The translations under genes were made by a program, and so were the position numbers. From the NCBI GenBank assembly GCA_041393965.1, contig JAWKJB010000003.1:382825-446824 (forward strand): a stretch of DNA of 64,000 bases, in the 5' to 3' direction. Of this stretch, positions 9,488-17,239 are shown piece by piece; within the stretch, counting starts at the first letter, position 1, and every line of letters begins with the position of its first letter. Source of the stretch: Acidimicrobiia bacterium (GTDB taxonomy: Bacteria; Actinomycetota; Acidimicrobiia; Spongiisociales; UBA5794). The notes under the pieces are model-generated. The model did not search any database and was not told the origin of the DNA. It worked only from the letters and a program-made list of their open reading frames with translations.

Positions 9488-9754
9488 CTACGCCAGGATC
9501 GAATGAACCCGGGCCATGAGGCGGGACTTGCGCCGCGCCGCGGTCGCCTTGTGCAGGACGCCCTTGGTGACGGCCATGTCGATCCGCTTCTGCGTCGTGG
9601 ACAGCAGCCTCGTGGCCTCGGCGGCGTCGCCAGCTTCAGCAGCCTCGACGGTACGCTTCGTCCATGTGCGCAACTCGGAGCGAACGGCCCGGTTGCGCTC
9701 GTTCGCGCGAGTGTTCTGGCGATTGCGCTTGATTTGGGACTTGATGTTTGCCAT
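9488..9754 (-). CDS. rpsT: 30S ribosomal protein S20
   Basis: 88-residue basic protein beginning MANIKSQIKRNRQNTRANERN, the classic S20 N-terminus, followed by helical Lys/Arg-rich segments (TQKRIDMAVTKGVLHKATAARRKSRL). S20 binds 16S rRNA early in 30S assembly. The frame is open upstream of the ATG but conservation starts at MANIKS. It sits between holA and lepA as in many Gram-positive genomes, but on the reverse strand and leading into greA. Confidence 0.96.
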   Translation of the reverse strand: MANIKSQIKRNRQNTRANERNRAVRSELRTWTKRTVEAAEAGDAAEATRLLSTTQKRIDMAVTKGVLHKATAARRKSRLMARVHSILA

Positions 9755-9850
9755 GGGGAAAGAGAACCTCGTGAGGTGTGACGGGATCGACCGCAGGATA
9801 GCAGCCGGACGCTCAAACGGTACACTCGATCTGTGGCGCTGCCACCCCTC

Positions 9851-9874
9851 GTCCACCGGAGAGTCCACCGGAGA
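9851..9874 (+). repeat. 12-bp tandem duplication carrying the lepA ribosome-binding site
   Basis: GTCCACCGGAGA occurs twice back to back (9851-9862 and 9863-9874). The second copy places CGGAGA six bases ahead of the lepA ATG at 9880, and the first leaves a second Shine-Dalgarno-like CGGAGA twelve bases further upstream. Seen directly; any effect on translation is an inference. Confidence 0.8.
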
Positions 9875-9879
9875 ACTCG

Positions 9880-11682
9880 ATGGATCAGTCGCGTATCCGC
9901 AACTTCAGCATCATCGCCCACATCGACCACGGGAAGTCGACGCTCGCCGATCGGCTCCTCGAGCGCACCGGCGCGATCTCCGAGCGCGAGATGCGAGCGC
10001 AGCTCCTCGACGAGATGGACATCGAGCGTGAACGGGGGATCACGATCAAGGCCAATGCGGTACGCATCGACTACGAGGCACTCGACGGCGAGACCTACGA
10101 GCTGAACCTCATCGACACGCCGGGCCATGTCGATTTCTCCTATGAGGTCTCTCGCAGCCTTGCCGCGTGTGAAGGCGCGCTCCTGCTCGTCGATGCGTGC
10201 CAGGGGGTCGAGGCACAGACCCTCGCGAACGCGTATCTCGCCATCGACAGCGGCCTCGAGATCATCCCGGTCGTGAACAAGATCGATCTGCCTGCTGCCG
10301 AGCCGGGTCGCGTCTCGGACGAGATCGCGGCGGTCCTTGGCGGCTCGCCGGACGAAACGGTTCAGGTCTCGGCGAAGTCGGGTGCTGGCGTCGCAGAGCT
10401 TCTCGAAGCGATCGTCCAGCGCCTGCCGCCTCCCAATGGCGATCCGGACGGACCGCTCCGTGCGCTGGTGTTCGACTCGTATTACGACACCTACCGTGGG
10501 GTCGTCAGTCTTCTGCGCGTGGTGGACGGCACGATCGGCCACGGTGACGCCATTCGGCTGATGGCGCGGAACGAAGCGCTCGAGGTCGACGAGATCGGCG
10601 TCCGACATCCGACGATCGAGCCGACCGGGCGCCTGAACGCTGGCGAGGTCGGCTATCTCGTGACCGGGGTCAAAGACATCGACCTGATCAGGGTCGGCGA
10701 CACCGTCACCCATGTGGACCGACCCGCCACCGAGCCCCTCGCGGGCTACGGTGAGCCGAAGCCGATGGTGTTCTCTGGCCTGTTTCCCACCGACGGCGAC
10801 GATTTCGAACGCCTCCGTGAGGCCCTCGACAAGCTTCGGCTCAACGACTCCTCGTTGGTCTATCAGGCTGAGACCTCTCGGGCGCTCGGGTTCGGTTTCC
10901 GCTGCGGCTTCCTCGGCCTCCTCCACATGGAGATCGTCCGGGAGCGCCTCGAACGAGAGTACGACCTCGACCTCGTCACGACCGCGCCATCGGTCGAGTA
11001 TCTGGCCAACACGACCGACGGGAAACAGGTGATCGTCCACAGTCCCCAAGACCTGCCCGCGACGGCGTCGATCGTCTCCATCGAGGAGCCCTATGTGAAG
11101 GTCATGATCATCACCCCATCTGCGTACATCGGCACCGTGATGGACCTGATCCAGGCGAAACGGGGAGAGATGGGGGACATGACCTACCTGAGCCCTGAAC
11201 GGGTCGAGTTGCACTACATCGTTCCCCTTGCCGAGATCGTGTTTGACTTCTTCGACCAGCTCAAATCCCGGACGCGAGGCTACGCGTCACTCGACTACGA
11301 ACCCGACGAGTACCGGGTCTCGGATCTCGTGCGGGTCGACATCCTGCTCAACAGCCAGCCGGTCGATGCGTTCTCGACGATCGTCCACAAGGACAAGGCG
11401 TCGACCTACGGCAGGGCGATGGTGAAGCGGCTCCGCGAGCTCATCCCACGCCAGATGTTCGATGTCCCTGTGCAGGCGGCTGTCGGTTCGCGGATCATCT
11501 CGCGCGAGACCATCAAGGCACGGCGCAAGGATGTCACGGCCAAGTGCTACGGGGGCGACATCACCCGAAAACGCAAGTTGCTCGAGCGCCAGAAGGAAGG
11601 CAAGAAGCGGATGAAGATGGTCGGATCCGTCGAGGTCCCCCAGGAGGCCTTTGTTGCGGCCCTCACCATCGGGGATGAGTGA
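9880..11682 (+). CDS. lepA: Elongation factor 4 (LepA), ribosomal back-translocase GTPase
   Basis: 600-residue translational GTPase. G1 is AHIDHGKSTL near residue 13, G3 is DTPGHVD, G4 is NKIDLP, and the LepA-specific C-terminal domain ends with KCYGGDITRKRKLLERQKEGKKRMK. EF4 acts on stalled or mis-translocated ribosomes. Start ATG 9880 is preceded by CGGAG. Its stop overlaps the hemW start, so the genes are probably coupled, the same order as lepA-hemN/hemW-hrcA in Bacillus. Confidence 0.97.
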   Translation: MDQSRIRNFSIIAHIDHGKSTLADRLLERTGAISEREMRAQLLDEMDIERERGITIKANAVRIDYEALDGETYELNLIDTPGHVDFSYEVSRSLAACEGALLLVDACQGVEAQTLANAYLAIDSGLEIIPVVNKIDLPAAEPGRVSDEIAAVLGGSPDETVQVSAKSGAGVAELLEAIVQRLPPPNGDPDGPLRALVFDSYYDTYRGVVSLLRVVDGTIGHGDAIRLMARNEALEVDEIGVRHPTIEPTGRLNAGEVGYLVTGVKDIDLIRVGDTVTHVDRPATEPLAGYGEPKPMVFSGLFPTDGDDFERLREALDKLRLNDSSLVYQAETSRALGFGFRCGFLGLLHMEIVRERLEREYDLDLVTTAPSVEYLANTTDGKQVIVHSPQDLPATASIVSIEEPYVKVMIITPSAYIGTVMDLIQAKRGEMGDMTYLSPERVELHYIVPLAEIVFDFFDQLKSRTRGYASLDYEPDEYRVSDLVRVDILLNSQPVDAFSTIVHKDKASTYGRAMVKRLRELIPRQMFDVPVQAAVGSRIISRETIKARRKDVTAKCYGGDITRKRKLLERQKEGKKRMKMVGSVEVPQEAFVAALTIGDE

Positions 11683-12865
11683 TCCGCGTAAGCAACCGCA
11701 GGTCCGCCCCGACAGCCCTGTCCTCGCTGACTGCGCAGCCACATGGAAGTCGGCCTACATCCACATTCCGTTCTGTCTTCGCCGATGCCCGTACTGTGAC
11801 TTCGCGATCGTCGATGAATCATCTCGGGGACGAACGGAGGTCGATCGCTATGTTGCGTCGGTTCTGGCCGAGATCGAGATGGAATCCGGCATCGGCCGAC
11901 TCGACGCGATCAATGTCGGGGGCGGAACGCCCACCCGCCTTCCCCCGGTCATGCTCAAGCGCATCGTCGAGCATGTGATCGACCGACACGATGCGAGGCA
12001 CGACATCGAGATCTCGCTCGAGGCCAACCCCGAGGACTGGGACGAATCGATGGCAAGCGAGCTCGTCGCTGCGGGATTCAACCGCGTCTCGTTCGGTGCG
12101 CAGTCGTTCGATGAATCGGTGCTGTCGGCTCTCGGCCGAAGTCATACACCCGACGACATCGACCGAGCCGTCCACACCGCACGCGAAGCAGGGTTCTCGT
12201 CAGTCTCGCTCGACCTGATCTTCGGCCATCCCGCGGAGTCGGACACCTCGTGGGAGCTCACGGTGCGCAGAGCACTCAGCCTCGACTCCGACCATCTCTC
12301 GACCTATGCGCTCACCGTGGAACCCGGCACGCTGCTGGCACGCCAAGTCCAAGGAGGGGCTACAGGGCCCGATGACGATGTGCAGGCCGACCGCTACCAC
12401 CGATTCCTGTCCCTCGCAGAACCCGAAGGGTTCGTTCGATACGAGGTCTCGAACCACGCCCGCGCGGGGCATGCGTGTCGCTACAACCTATCCACTTGGG
12501 CACACGGGGAATACCTCGGATTCGGGATGGCTGCCCACGACCACATCGCAGGAACCCGATCCCGTAACCACCGCCGACTCGACCGCTACCTCGATGCCGT
12601 CGAGGCAGGGATCCGGCCCCGCCTCGGATCGGAGGTACTCGACGCAACCGACGCAGAACGCGACGCCTTGATGCTCGGGCTACGCCTCGCCTGCGGAGCC
12701 CGCATGACCAAGACCGCGCAGCGATTCTGGGAGTCGGACCCCGGGCAGCGGCTCGCTGATGCGGGTCTTCTGACGATCGCCGACGGCAGGCTCGTTGCCC
12801 CAAGACCCATGCTTGCGGACACGGTCATCCGCGAAGCGTTATCAGTCTCGGCATCCGATTGCTAA
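11675..12865 (+). CDS. hemW: Radical SAM protein HemW (heme chaperone, coproporphyrinogen oxidase-like)
   Basis: 396-residue radical SAM protein. The [4Fe-4S] ligands are C34, C38 and C41 in FCLRRCPYC, followed by the GGGTPTRLP motif and EANPED. HemW lacks the extra cysteine of true HemN just after the cluster motif (here CDFAI), so it is expected to deliver or bind heme rather than oxidise coproporphyrinogen III. ATG 11675 overlaps the lepA stop by eight bases; an upstream in-frame start would sit deep in lepA. hrcA follows six bases after the stop. Confidence 0.9.
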   Translation: MSDPRKQPQVRPDSPVLADCAATWKSAYIHIPFCLRRCPYCDFAIVDESSRGRTEVDRYVASVLAEIEMESGIGRLDAINVGGGTPTRLPPVMLKRIVEHVIDRHDARHDIEISLEANPEDWDESMASELVAAGFNRVSFGAQSFDESVLSALGRSHTPDDIDRAVHTAREAGFSSVSLDLIFGHPAESDTSWELTVRRALSLDSDHLSTYALTVEPGTLLARQVQGGATGPDDDVQADRYHRFLSLAEPEGFVRYEVSNHARAGHACRYNLSTWAHGEYLGFGMAAHDHIAGTRSRNHRRLDRYLDAVEAGIRPRLGSEVLDATDAERDALMLGLRLACGARMTKTAQRFWESDPGQRLADAGLLTIADGRLVAPRPMLADTVIREALSVSASDC

Positions 12866-12871
12866 CTTCCC

Positions 12872-13873
12872 ATGATGCTCGACAACCGACGATCGCGGGT
12901 CCTCAAGGCCCTCGTCGAGGAGTACATCCGAACGGGGGAGCCGGTGAGTTCCCAGTCCGTGCTGACGCGGAGCGGACTCGATGTGAGTTCCGCAACGGTG
13001 CGCAACGACCTCGCGCGCTTGGAATCGTACGGTTTCGTCGCCCAGCCCCATACTTCGTCGGGCCGAGTCCCGACCCACCAGGGGTACCGATTCTATGTGG
13101 ATCACCTCGCCCCGTCGAAGCTGCGCGAAGCGACCCGGCACCGGATCGATTCGTTCTTCCACGATGTCCACCGGCAGGTCTCCGACCTGCTCAGGGAAAC
13201 CTCGACCTTCGTGAGCGACCTCACGACCTATCCGTCGGTGGTGGTCGGTCCCGTACGGCTGAACGACACCGTTCGTGAGGTCCGCCTCATCGGTATCGGT
13301 GGCAGCGTCGTGCTCGCGGTCGCGGTCGCCGACGACGGCCGCGTCCATCAGGAGTTCGTCGATGTCGGGGTCGTTCCCGACCGTGACACGCTCGAGTCCG
13401 CCGAGCGTCTGATCGCGGCCGCCTACGAAGGTCGGTCGCTTGACGATCCGGCAAAGGACAAACTCCAGGTGTCGGAAGTATCGGCCGTCGTGCGGAGGGT
13501 GATCACTCCGGTCACGAGCAAGCTCGCGACGGCGGGAGATCAGCATCGTGAGGTCTATGTGGGTGGGACTGCCCAGATGGTGTCGCTGTGGAACGATCTG
13601 ACGATGGTGCAGCGGCTTCTCGAGCTGATCGATCAACAAGCATCGCTCGTCGACCTCGTGAGCGACGATGCGGGCGGCACCCAGGTCCGGTTCGGGCCCG
13701 ATGTGGGAGATGTCGACGATCTCGCCGTGGTGTCGACAACCTACGAAATGGCGTCGGGCGCAACCGGCCAGATCGGCGTCATCGGTCCGATGCGCATGAA
13801 CTACCGGCGGACGATCCGGGTCGTCGAAAAGGTGTCGGAGAGCCTCAAGGGACAGCTTGGGGCCGACGAATGA
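12872..13873 (+). CDS. hrcA: Heat-inducible transcription repressor HrcA
   Basis: 333 residues with the N-terminal winged helix (RVLKALVEEYIRTGEPVSS, then SSATVRNDLARLE) and a GAF-like dimerisation domain ending IGPMRMNYRRTIRVVEKVS, the most conserved HrcA tail. HrcA represses chaperone operons by binding CIRCE inverted repeats. No CIRCE element is visible just upstream, but only six bases separate it from hemW, so its own promoter must lie further away. It overlaps dnaJ by four bases; grpE and dnaK are absent, as in actinobacterial hrcA-dnaJ2 loci. Confidence 0.95.
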   Translation: MMLDNRRSRVLKALVEEYIRTGEPVSSQSVLTRSGLDVSSATVRNDLARLESYGFVAQPHTSSGRVPTHQGYRFYVDHLAPSKLREATRHRIDSFFHDVHRQVSDLLRETSTFVSDLTTYPSVVVGPVRLNDTVREVRLIGIGGSVVLAVAVADDGRVHQEFVDVGVVPDRDTLESAERLIAAAYEGRSLDDPAKDKLQVSEVSAVVRRVITPVTSKLATAGDQHREVYVGGTAQMVSLWNDLTMVQRLLELIDQQASLVDLVSDDAGGTQVRFGPDVGDVDDLAVVSTTYEMASGATGQIGVIGPMRMNYRRTIRVVEKVSESLKGQLGADE

Positions 13874-14964
13874 AGGACTACTACAACATTCTCGGCGTCT
13901 CGCGCGACGCGTCCTCCGATGAGATCAAGCGATCCTTCCGGAAGCTCGCACGGGAAACCCATCCGGATGCGAACCCGGACGACCCGACAGCCGAGGAGCG
14001 TTTCCGGGACATCGCAGAGGCCTACGAGGTGCTGTCCGATGCGCAAAAGCGCGCACGGTACGACCGGGGCGAGACCTTCCGAGGACAAGACCTCTTCAGC
14101 CAGTTCGGAGGACTCGAGGACATCCTCCAGCAGTTCTTCGGCGGGAGCTTCGGTGGGTTCGGAGGCTTCGGAGGAGGCGGCCGCCGAGGGCCATCGCGCG
14201 GCAGCGACATCGCCATACGCATCGACCTCGACCTCGCGGATGCAGCGTTCGGGACGCAGCGTGAGGTCTCGTTCGTTGCAGACATCGCCTGTTCGACCTG
14301 CTCGGCAACCGGGGCAGCACCCGGCACGACGCCGGTCACCTGCTCGACCTGTGGCGGCCAGGGTCGGGTGCAAGCCGCCCGCCAAACCATGCTCGGCACG
14401 ATGATGTCGGTTCAGGACTGCCCGGACTGCTCGGGAACCGGCAACCGCATCGACGATCCGTGCGATGACTGTCGGGGAGAGGGGCGCCATCGCGGGGAGC
14501 GAACGCTCACCGTCGATGTTCCTGCAGGTGTGGACACCGGCACGCGACTCCGCCTCACCGGGAAGGGTGCTGCCGGTCAACGAGGAGCCCCAGGCGGCGA
14601 TGCCTATGTCGAGATCAGGGTTGCCGACGATCCGAGATTCCAACGGGTGGGTGATGACCTCCACCACCGGGTCACGATCGGGTTTACGGAAGCCACCTTC
14701 GGTGCCGAGATCGAGGTTCCGCTGCTCGATGGTGGCACCGAATCCCTCGACATACCGGCAGGGACCCAGCCCGAGACGATCTATCGACTCGGGAAGCAAG
14801 GTGTGCCACGCCTCCAACGGCGTGGTCGGGGCGACATGCTCGTGCATGTCGAGGTCGCCGTTCCGACGGACCTCGACGACGAGCAGGAGGACCTGCTTCG
14901 CAGCTACGGGAACCTCCGCGGCGAGGAGCCCGCGGCGAGAAAGCGCGGCCTGTTCCGTCGATGA
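13870..14964 (+). CDS. dnaJ: Chaperone protein DnaJ
   Basis: 364-residue type I Hsp40. The J domain (DYYNILGVSRDASSDEIKRS) carries HPD in ARETHPDANPDD. A Gly/Phe-rich linker (FGGSFGGFGGFGGGG) follows, then four zinc-binding CxxCxGxG repeats: CSTCSATG, CSTCGGQG, CPDCSGTG and CDDCRGEG, the first with Ala in place of Gly. The C-terminal client-binding domains follow. It stimulates DnaK ATPase activity. ATG 13870 overlaps the hrcA stop, so the pair is probably translationally coupled and under HrcA control. Confidence 0.96.
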   Translation: MKDYYNILGVSRDASSDEIKRSFRKLARETHPDANPDDPTAEERFRDIAEAYEVLSDAQKRARYDRGETFRGQDLFSQFGGLEDILQQFFGGSFGGFGGFGGGGRRGPSRGSDIAIRIDLDLADAAFGTQREVSFVADIACSTCSATGAAPGTTPVTCSTCGGQGRVQAARQTMLGTMMSVQDCPDCSGTGNRIDDPCDDCRGEGRHRGERTLTVDVPAGVDTGTRLRLTGKGAAGQRGAPGGDAYVEIRVADDPRFQRVGDDLHHRVTIGFTEATFGAEIEVPLLDGGTESLDIPAGTQPETIYRLGKQGVPRLQRRGRGDMLVHVEVAVPTDLDDEQEDLLRSYGNLRGEEPAARKRGLFRR

Positions 14965-15605
14965 GACACCTGCCTCATCTGCTCGTACCCGGCGAGTGGG
15001 GACACGGAGCGTTCGAACTCGAAGCTGCCGACCTTGCGCACCTGACACGGGTGCTCCGACTCTCAGACGGGGACACCGTCTCGTACACCGACGGCGCCGG
15101 CCGAGTCGGACACGGACGGCTCGAAGGGAGAGTCGTGGCTCGAGGGACCGAGTCCGAGGTCCCCCGACCGCGTGACCTGACGGTTGCCGTAGCCCCGCCC
15201 CGGCAGCGTGACCGCGCAAGGTTCCTTGTCGAGAAGGTCCAGGAAATCGGGGTCCGTCGCCTCATGTGGCTTGACACCGACCACGGTGAGGGCAAGCCCC
15301 CGAGCGATGCCCGAGTGGCGGCGTGGCGCAAGGCCGCCATCGAGCAGTCGCGGGGAGCGTGGCTCGTTGAGGTCAACGGTCCGGTACGGCTCGCCGACCT
15401 CGAGAACCCGCTCCTGTGTGACCCGGACGGGGAGCCGATCGCGCACTTCGACGACACGGGTCCGATCATGCTGGCGGTGGGGCCCGAGGGCGGCTGGTCC
15501 AATGCCGAACGAGACGGTCGGAGCGCAATATCCCTCGGTTCCCAGATCCTTCGTGTCGAGACGGCGGCCGTCGTCGCGGCTGGGATCATCCTCCACGGCA
15601 GGTAG
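14961..15605 (+). CDS. rsmE: 16S rRNA (uracil1498-N3)-methyltransferase
   Basis: 214-residue SPOUT methyltransferase. The N-terminal PUA-like part (HLTRVLRLSDGDTVSYTDGAGR) is followed by the SAM knot with LAVGPEGGWSNAERD and LGSQILRVETAAVVAAGI, the RsmE signature. It methylates U1498 of 16S rRNA. ATG 14961 overlaps the dnaJ stop by four bases, matching the dnaJ-(prmA)-rsmE order of Gram-positive bacteria with prmA missing. Confidence 0.94.
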   Translation: MRHLPHLLVPGEWGHGAFELEAADLAHLTRVLRLSDGDTVSYTDGAGRVGHGRLEGRVVARGTESEVPRPRDLTVAVAPPRQRDRARFLVEKVQEIGVRRLMWLDTDHGEGKPPSDARVAAWRKAAIEQSRGAWLVEVNGPVRLADLENPLLCDPDGEPIAHFDDTGPIMLAVGPEGGWSNAERDGRSAISLGSQILRVETAAVVAAGIILHGR

Positions 15606-15709
15606 CAAACCGTTATGATGAAGCCACGAGTGATGCGTCCAAATCACGGCACGGAGAGTATTCTCGCAAGCACGGTCCGTGGCGTGATGTGCTGCGTGAT
15701 GGAGGAGAG

Positions 15710-16162
15710 ATGGACTACAACGAACGGGTCGGTGAGCGTCTCCGGGCCATCCGTGTGCAACTCGGCATGTCCCTCCAGGATGTCCACCGCGACACCGGGG
15801 GCGAGTTCAAAGCAGCGGTCCTCGGGGCGTACGAGCGTGGTGAACGGGCCATTTCGGTGCCAAGGCTCCATCGTCTCGCCTCCTGGTACCGCGTTCCGAT
15901 CGCACAGCTGCTGCCGGACGAGGACCGTGAGGAGACAGCTCCTCCGATGTCGGAAGGCGTCACCATCGATCTGTCGAGGGTCGAAGCGCTCGACTCGACG
16001 ACCGGTGCCGCCATCGACCGTTTCCTCAAAAAGATCCAGATCCAACGCCAGGACTTCAACGGACGAGTGCTCACGATACGCGGTTCGGATGTGGCGCTCC
16101 TCGCAACGCTGCTGGATCTCGCCGATGCCGACCTCGTCGATCAGATCATGCAGCGTCCCTGA
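15710..16162 (+). CDS. BldD-like XRE-family regulator with intact c-di-GMP signature
   Basis: 150 residues. An N-terminal helix-turn-helix (RLRAIRVQLGMSLQDVHRDT, then VLGAYERGERAISVPRLHRLA) matches the DNA-binding domain of Streptomyces BldD, including the YERGERA stretch. The C-terminal domain carries RQD at 113-115 and RGSD at 124-127, separated by eight residues: the RXD-X8-RXXD motif that in BldD binds tetrameric c-di-GMP and drives dimerisation. I prefer ATG 15710 because GGAGG lies four bases before it; ATG 15689 is an alternative. A 660-base stretch with rsmE on one side and phoH on the other places this global-type regulator inside the housekeeping run. Confidence 0.88.
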   Translation: MDYNERVGERLRAIRVQLGMSLQDVHRDTGGEFKAAVLGAYERGERAISVPRLHRLASWYRVPIAQLLPDEDREETAPPMSEGVTIDLSRVEALDSTTGAAIDRFLKKIQIQRQDFNGRVLTIRGSDVALLATLLDLADADLVDQIMQRP

Positions 16163-16264
16163 TCGGCGCCTGTCCGTTTCCCCGGCCTATCAGGGTCCGG
16201 GGGATATACTCCGGCCACGCTCTTTGAGCGTTCCCGTATCTGCCAGCAGACAGGACCGTAGGCA

Positions 16265-17239
16265 TTGACCTATCCGCCTGACACAGACTCACGGGTGCGT
16301 GTTCCTTCGAATCACCTCATGATCGAACTATTGGGGAACCGGGACGCGCACCTCAGACGCGTCGAGAACGCGTTCCCACGCGCGCGGGTGGTTGCCCGAG
16401 GCAATGAGATCGACATCACCGGGGACAACCGCGAAGCCGAGATGGCGTACACGGTCATCGAGGAACTGCTGGTCCTCGTCCAGGAGGGCCAGTCGCTCGA
16501 CGCCGAGCGCGTCGATCGTGTCATCGAGATGGTGCGGGCCGATGTCCCGAAGCCATCGGGTGTGTTCACCGACTCGATTGCGGTCGGCCGCGGCAAGGTC
16601 GTCCGGGCCAAGACGCTCGGGCAGAAGGGCTATGTGGATTCGATCCGCGAGAACACGATGGTGTTCGGCATCGGACCCGCCGGAACCGGGAAGACCTATC
16701 TGGCGATGGCGTGTGCCGTCGAAGCCCTCGTGTCGGGTGCCGTTCGTCGCATCATCTTGTCGCGTCCCGCCGTCGAAGCGGGGGAGCGTCTCGGCTTCCT
16801 CCCAGGGGACCTCGCCGCGAAGGTCGATCCGTACCTGCGTCCGTTGTACGACGCGTTGTACGAGATGCTCGGCCCCGAAGAGACCGGCCGGCTGATGGAT
16901 CAGGGCACGATCGAGATCGCACCGCTCGCCTATATGCGCGGCCGCACGCTGAACGACGCGTTCGTGGTGCTCGACGAGGCGCAGAACACGACGCAAGAGC
17001 AGATGAAGATGTTCCTGACCCGGCTCGGTTTCAACTCGAAGATGATCGTGACGGGGGATGTGACGCAGATGGACCTCGCCGACGGGCGCCCATCGGGCCT
17101 TGCGGTGGTGCGCCGGGTGCTCCAACGAGTCGATGGGGTCGGCTTCGTTGAGTTGACCGGTGACGATGTCGTGCGCCACCGGATCGTCGCTGCGATCGTC
17201 GATGCCTACGCGCGGTACGAGTCCGAGCAGCGCCGATGA
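16265..17239 (+). CDS. PhoH-like ATPase
   Basis: 324 residues. P-loop FGIGPAGTGKTYLA near residue 140, Walker B VVLDEAQNTT near 235 and VTGDVTQMDL define the PhoH family, which resembles superfamily I helicases; its role is linked to RNA metabolism and often to YbeY. Start TTG 16265 is the first good start in frame, without a clear Shine-Dalgarno, so an internal ATG at 16319 (MIELLGNRD) is an alternative. It overlaps the next gene by four bases in the conserved phoH-pgpH-ybeY order. Confidence 0.93.
   Translation: MTYPPDTDSRVRVPSNHLMIELLGNRDAHLRRVENAFPRARVVARGNEIDITGDNREAEMAYTVIEELLVLVQEGQSLDAERVDRVIEMVRADVPKPSGVFTDSIAVGRGKVVRAKTLGQKGYVDSIRENTMVFGIGPAGTGKTYLAMACAVEALVSGAVRRIILSRPAVEAGERLGFLPGDLAAKVDPYLRPLYDALYEMLGPEETGRLMDQGTIEIAPLAYMRGRTLNDAFVVLDEAQNTTQEQMKMFLTRLGFNSKMIVTGDVTQMDLADGRPSGLAVVRRVLQRVDGVGFVELTGDDVVRHRIVAAIVDAYARYESEQRR

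Noticed and set aside
12820..12872. Search for a CIRCE element before hrcA
   Set aside because: Only six bases separate hemW and hrcA and no TTAGCACTC-type inverted repeat is present.
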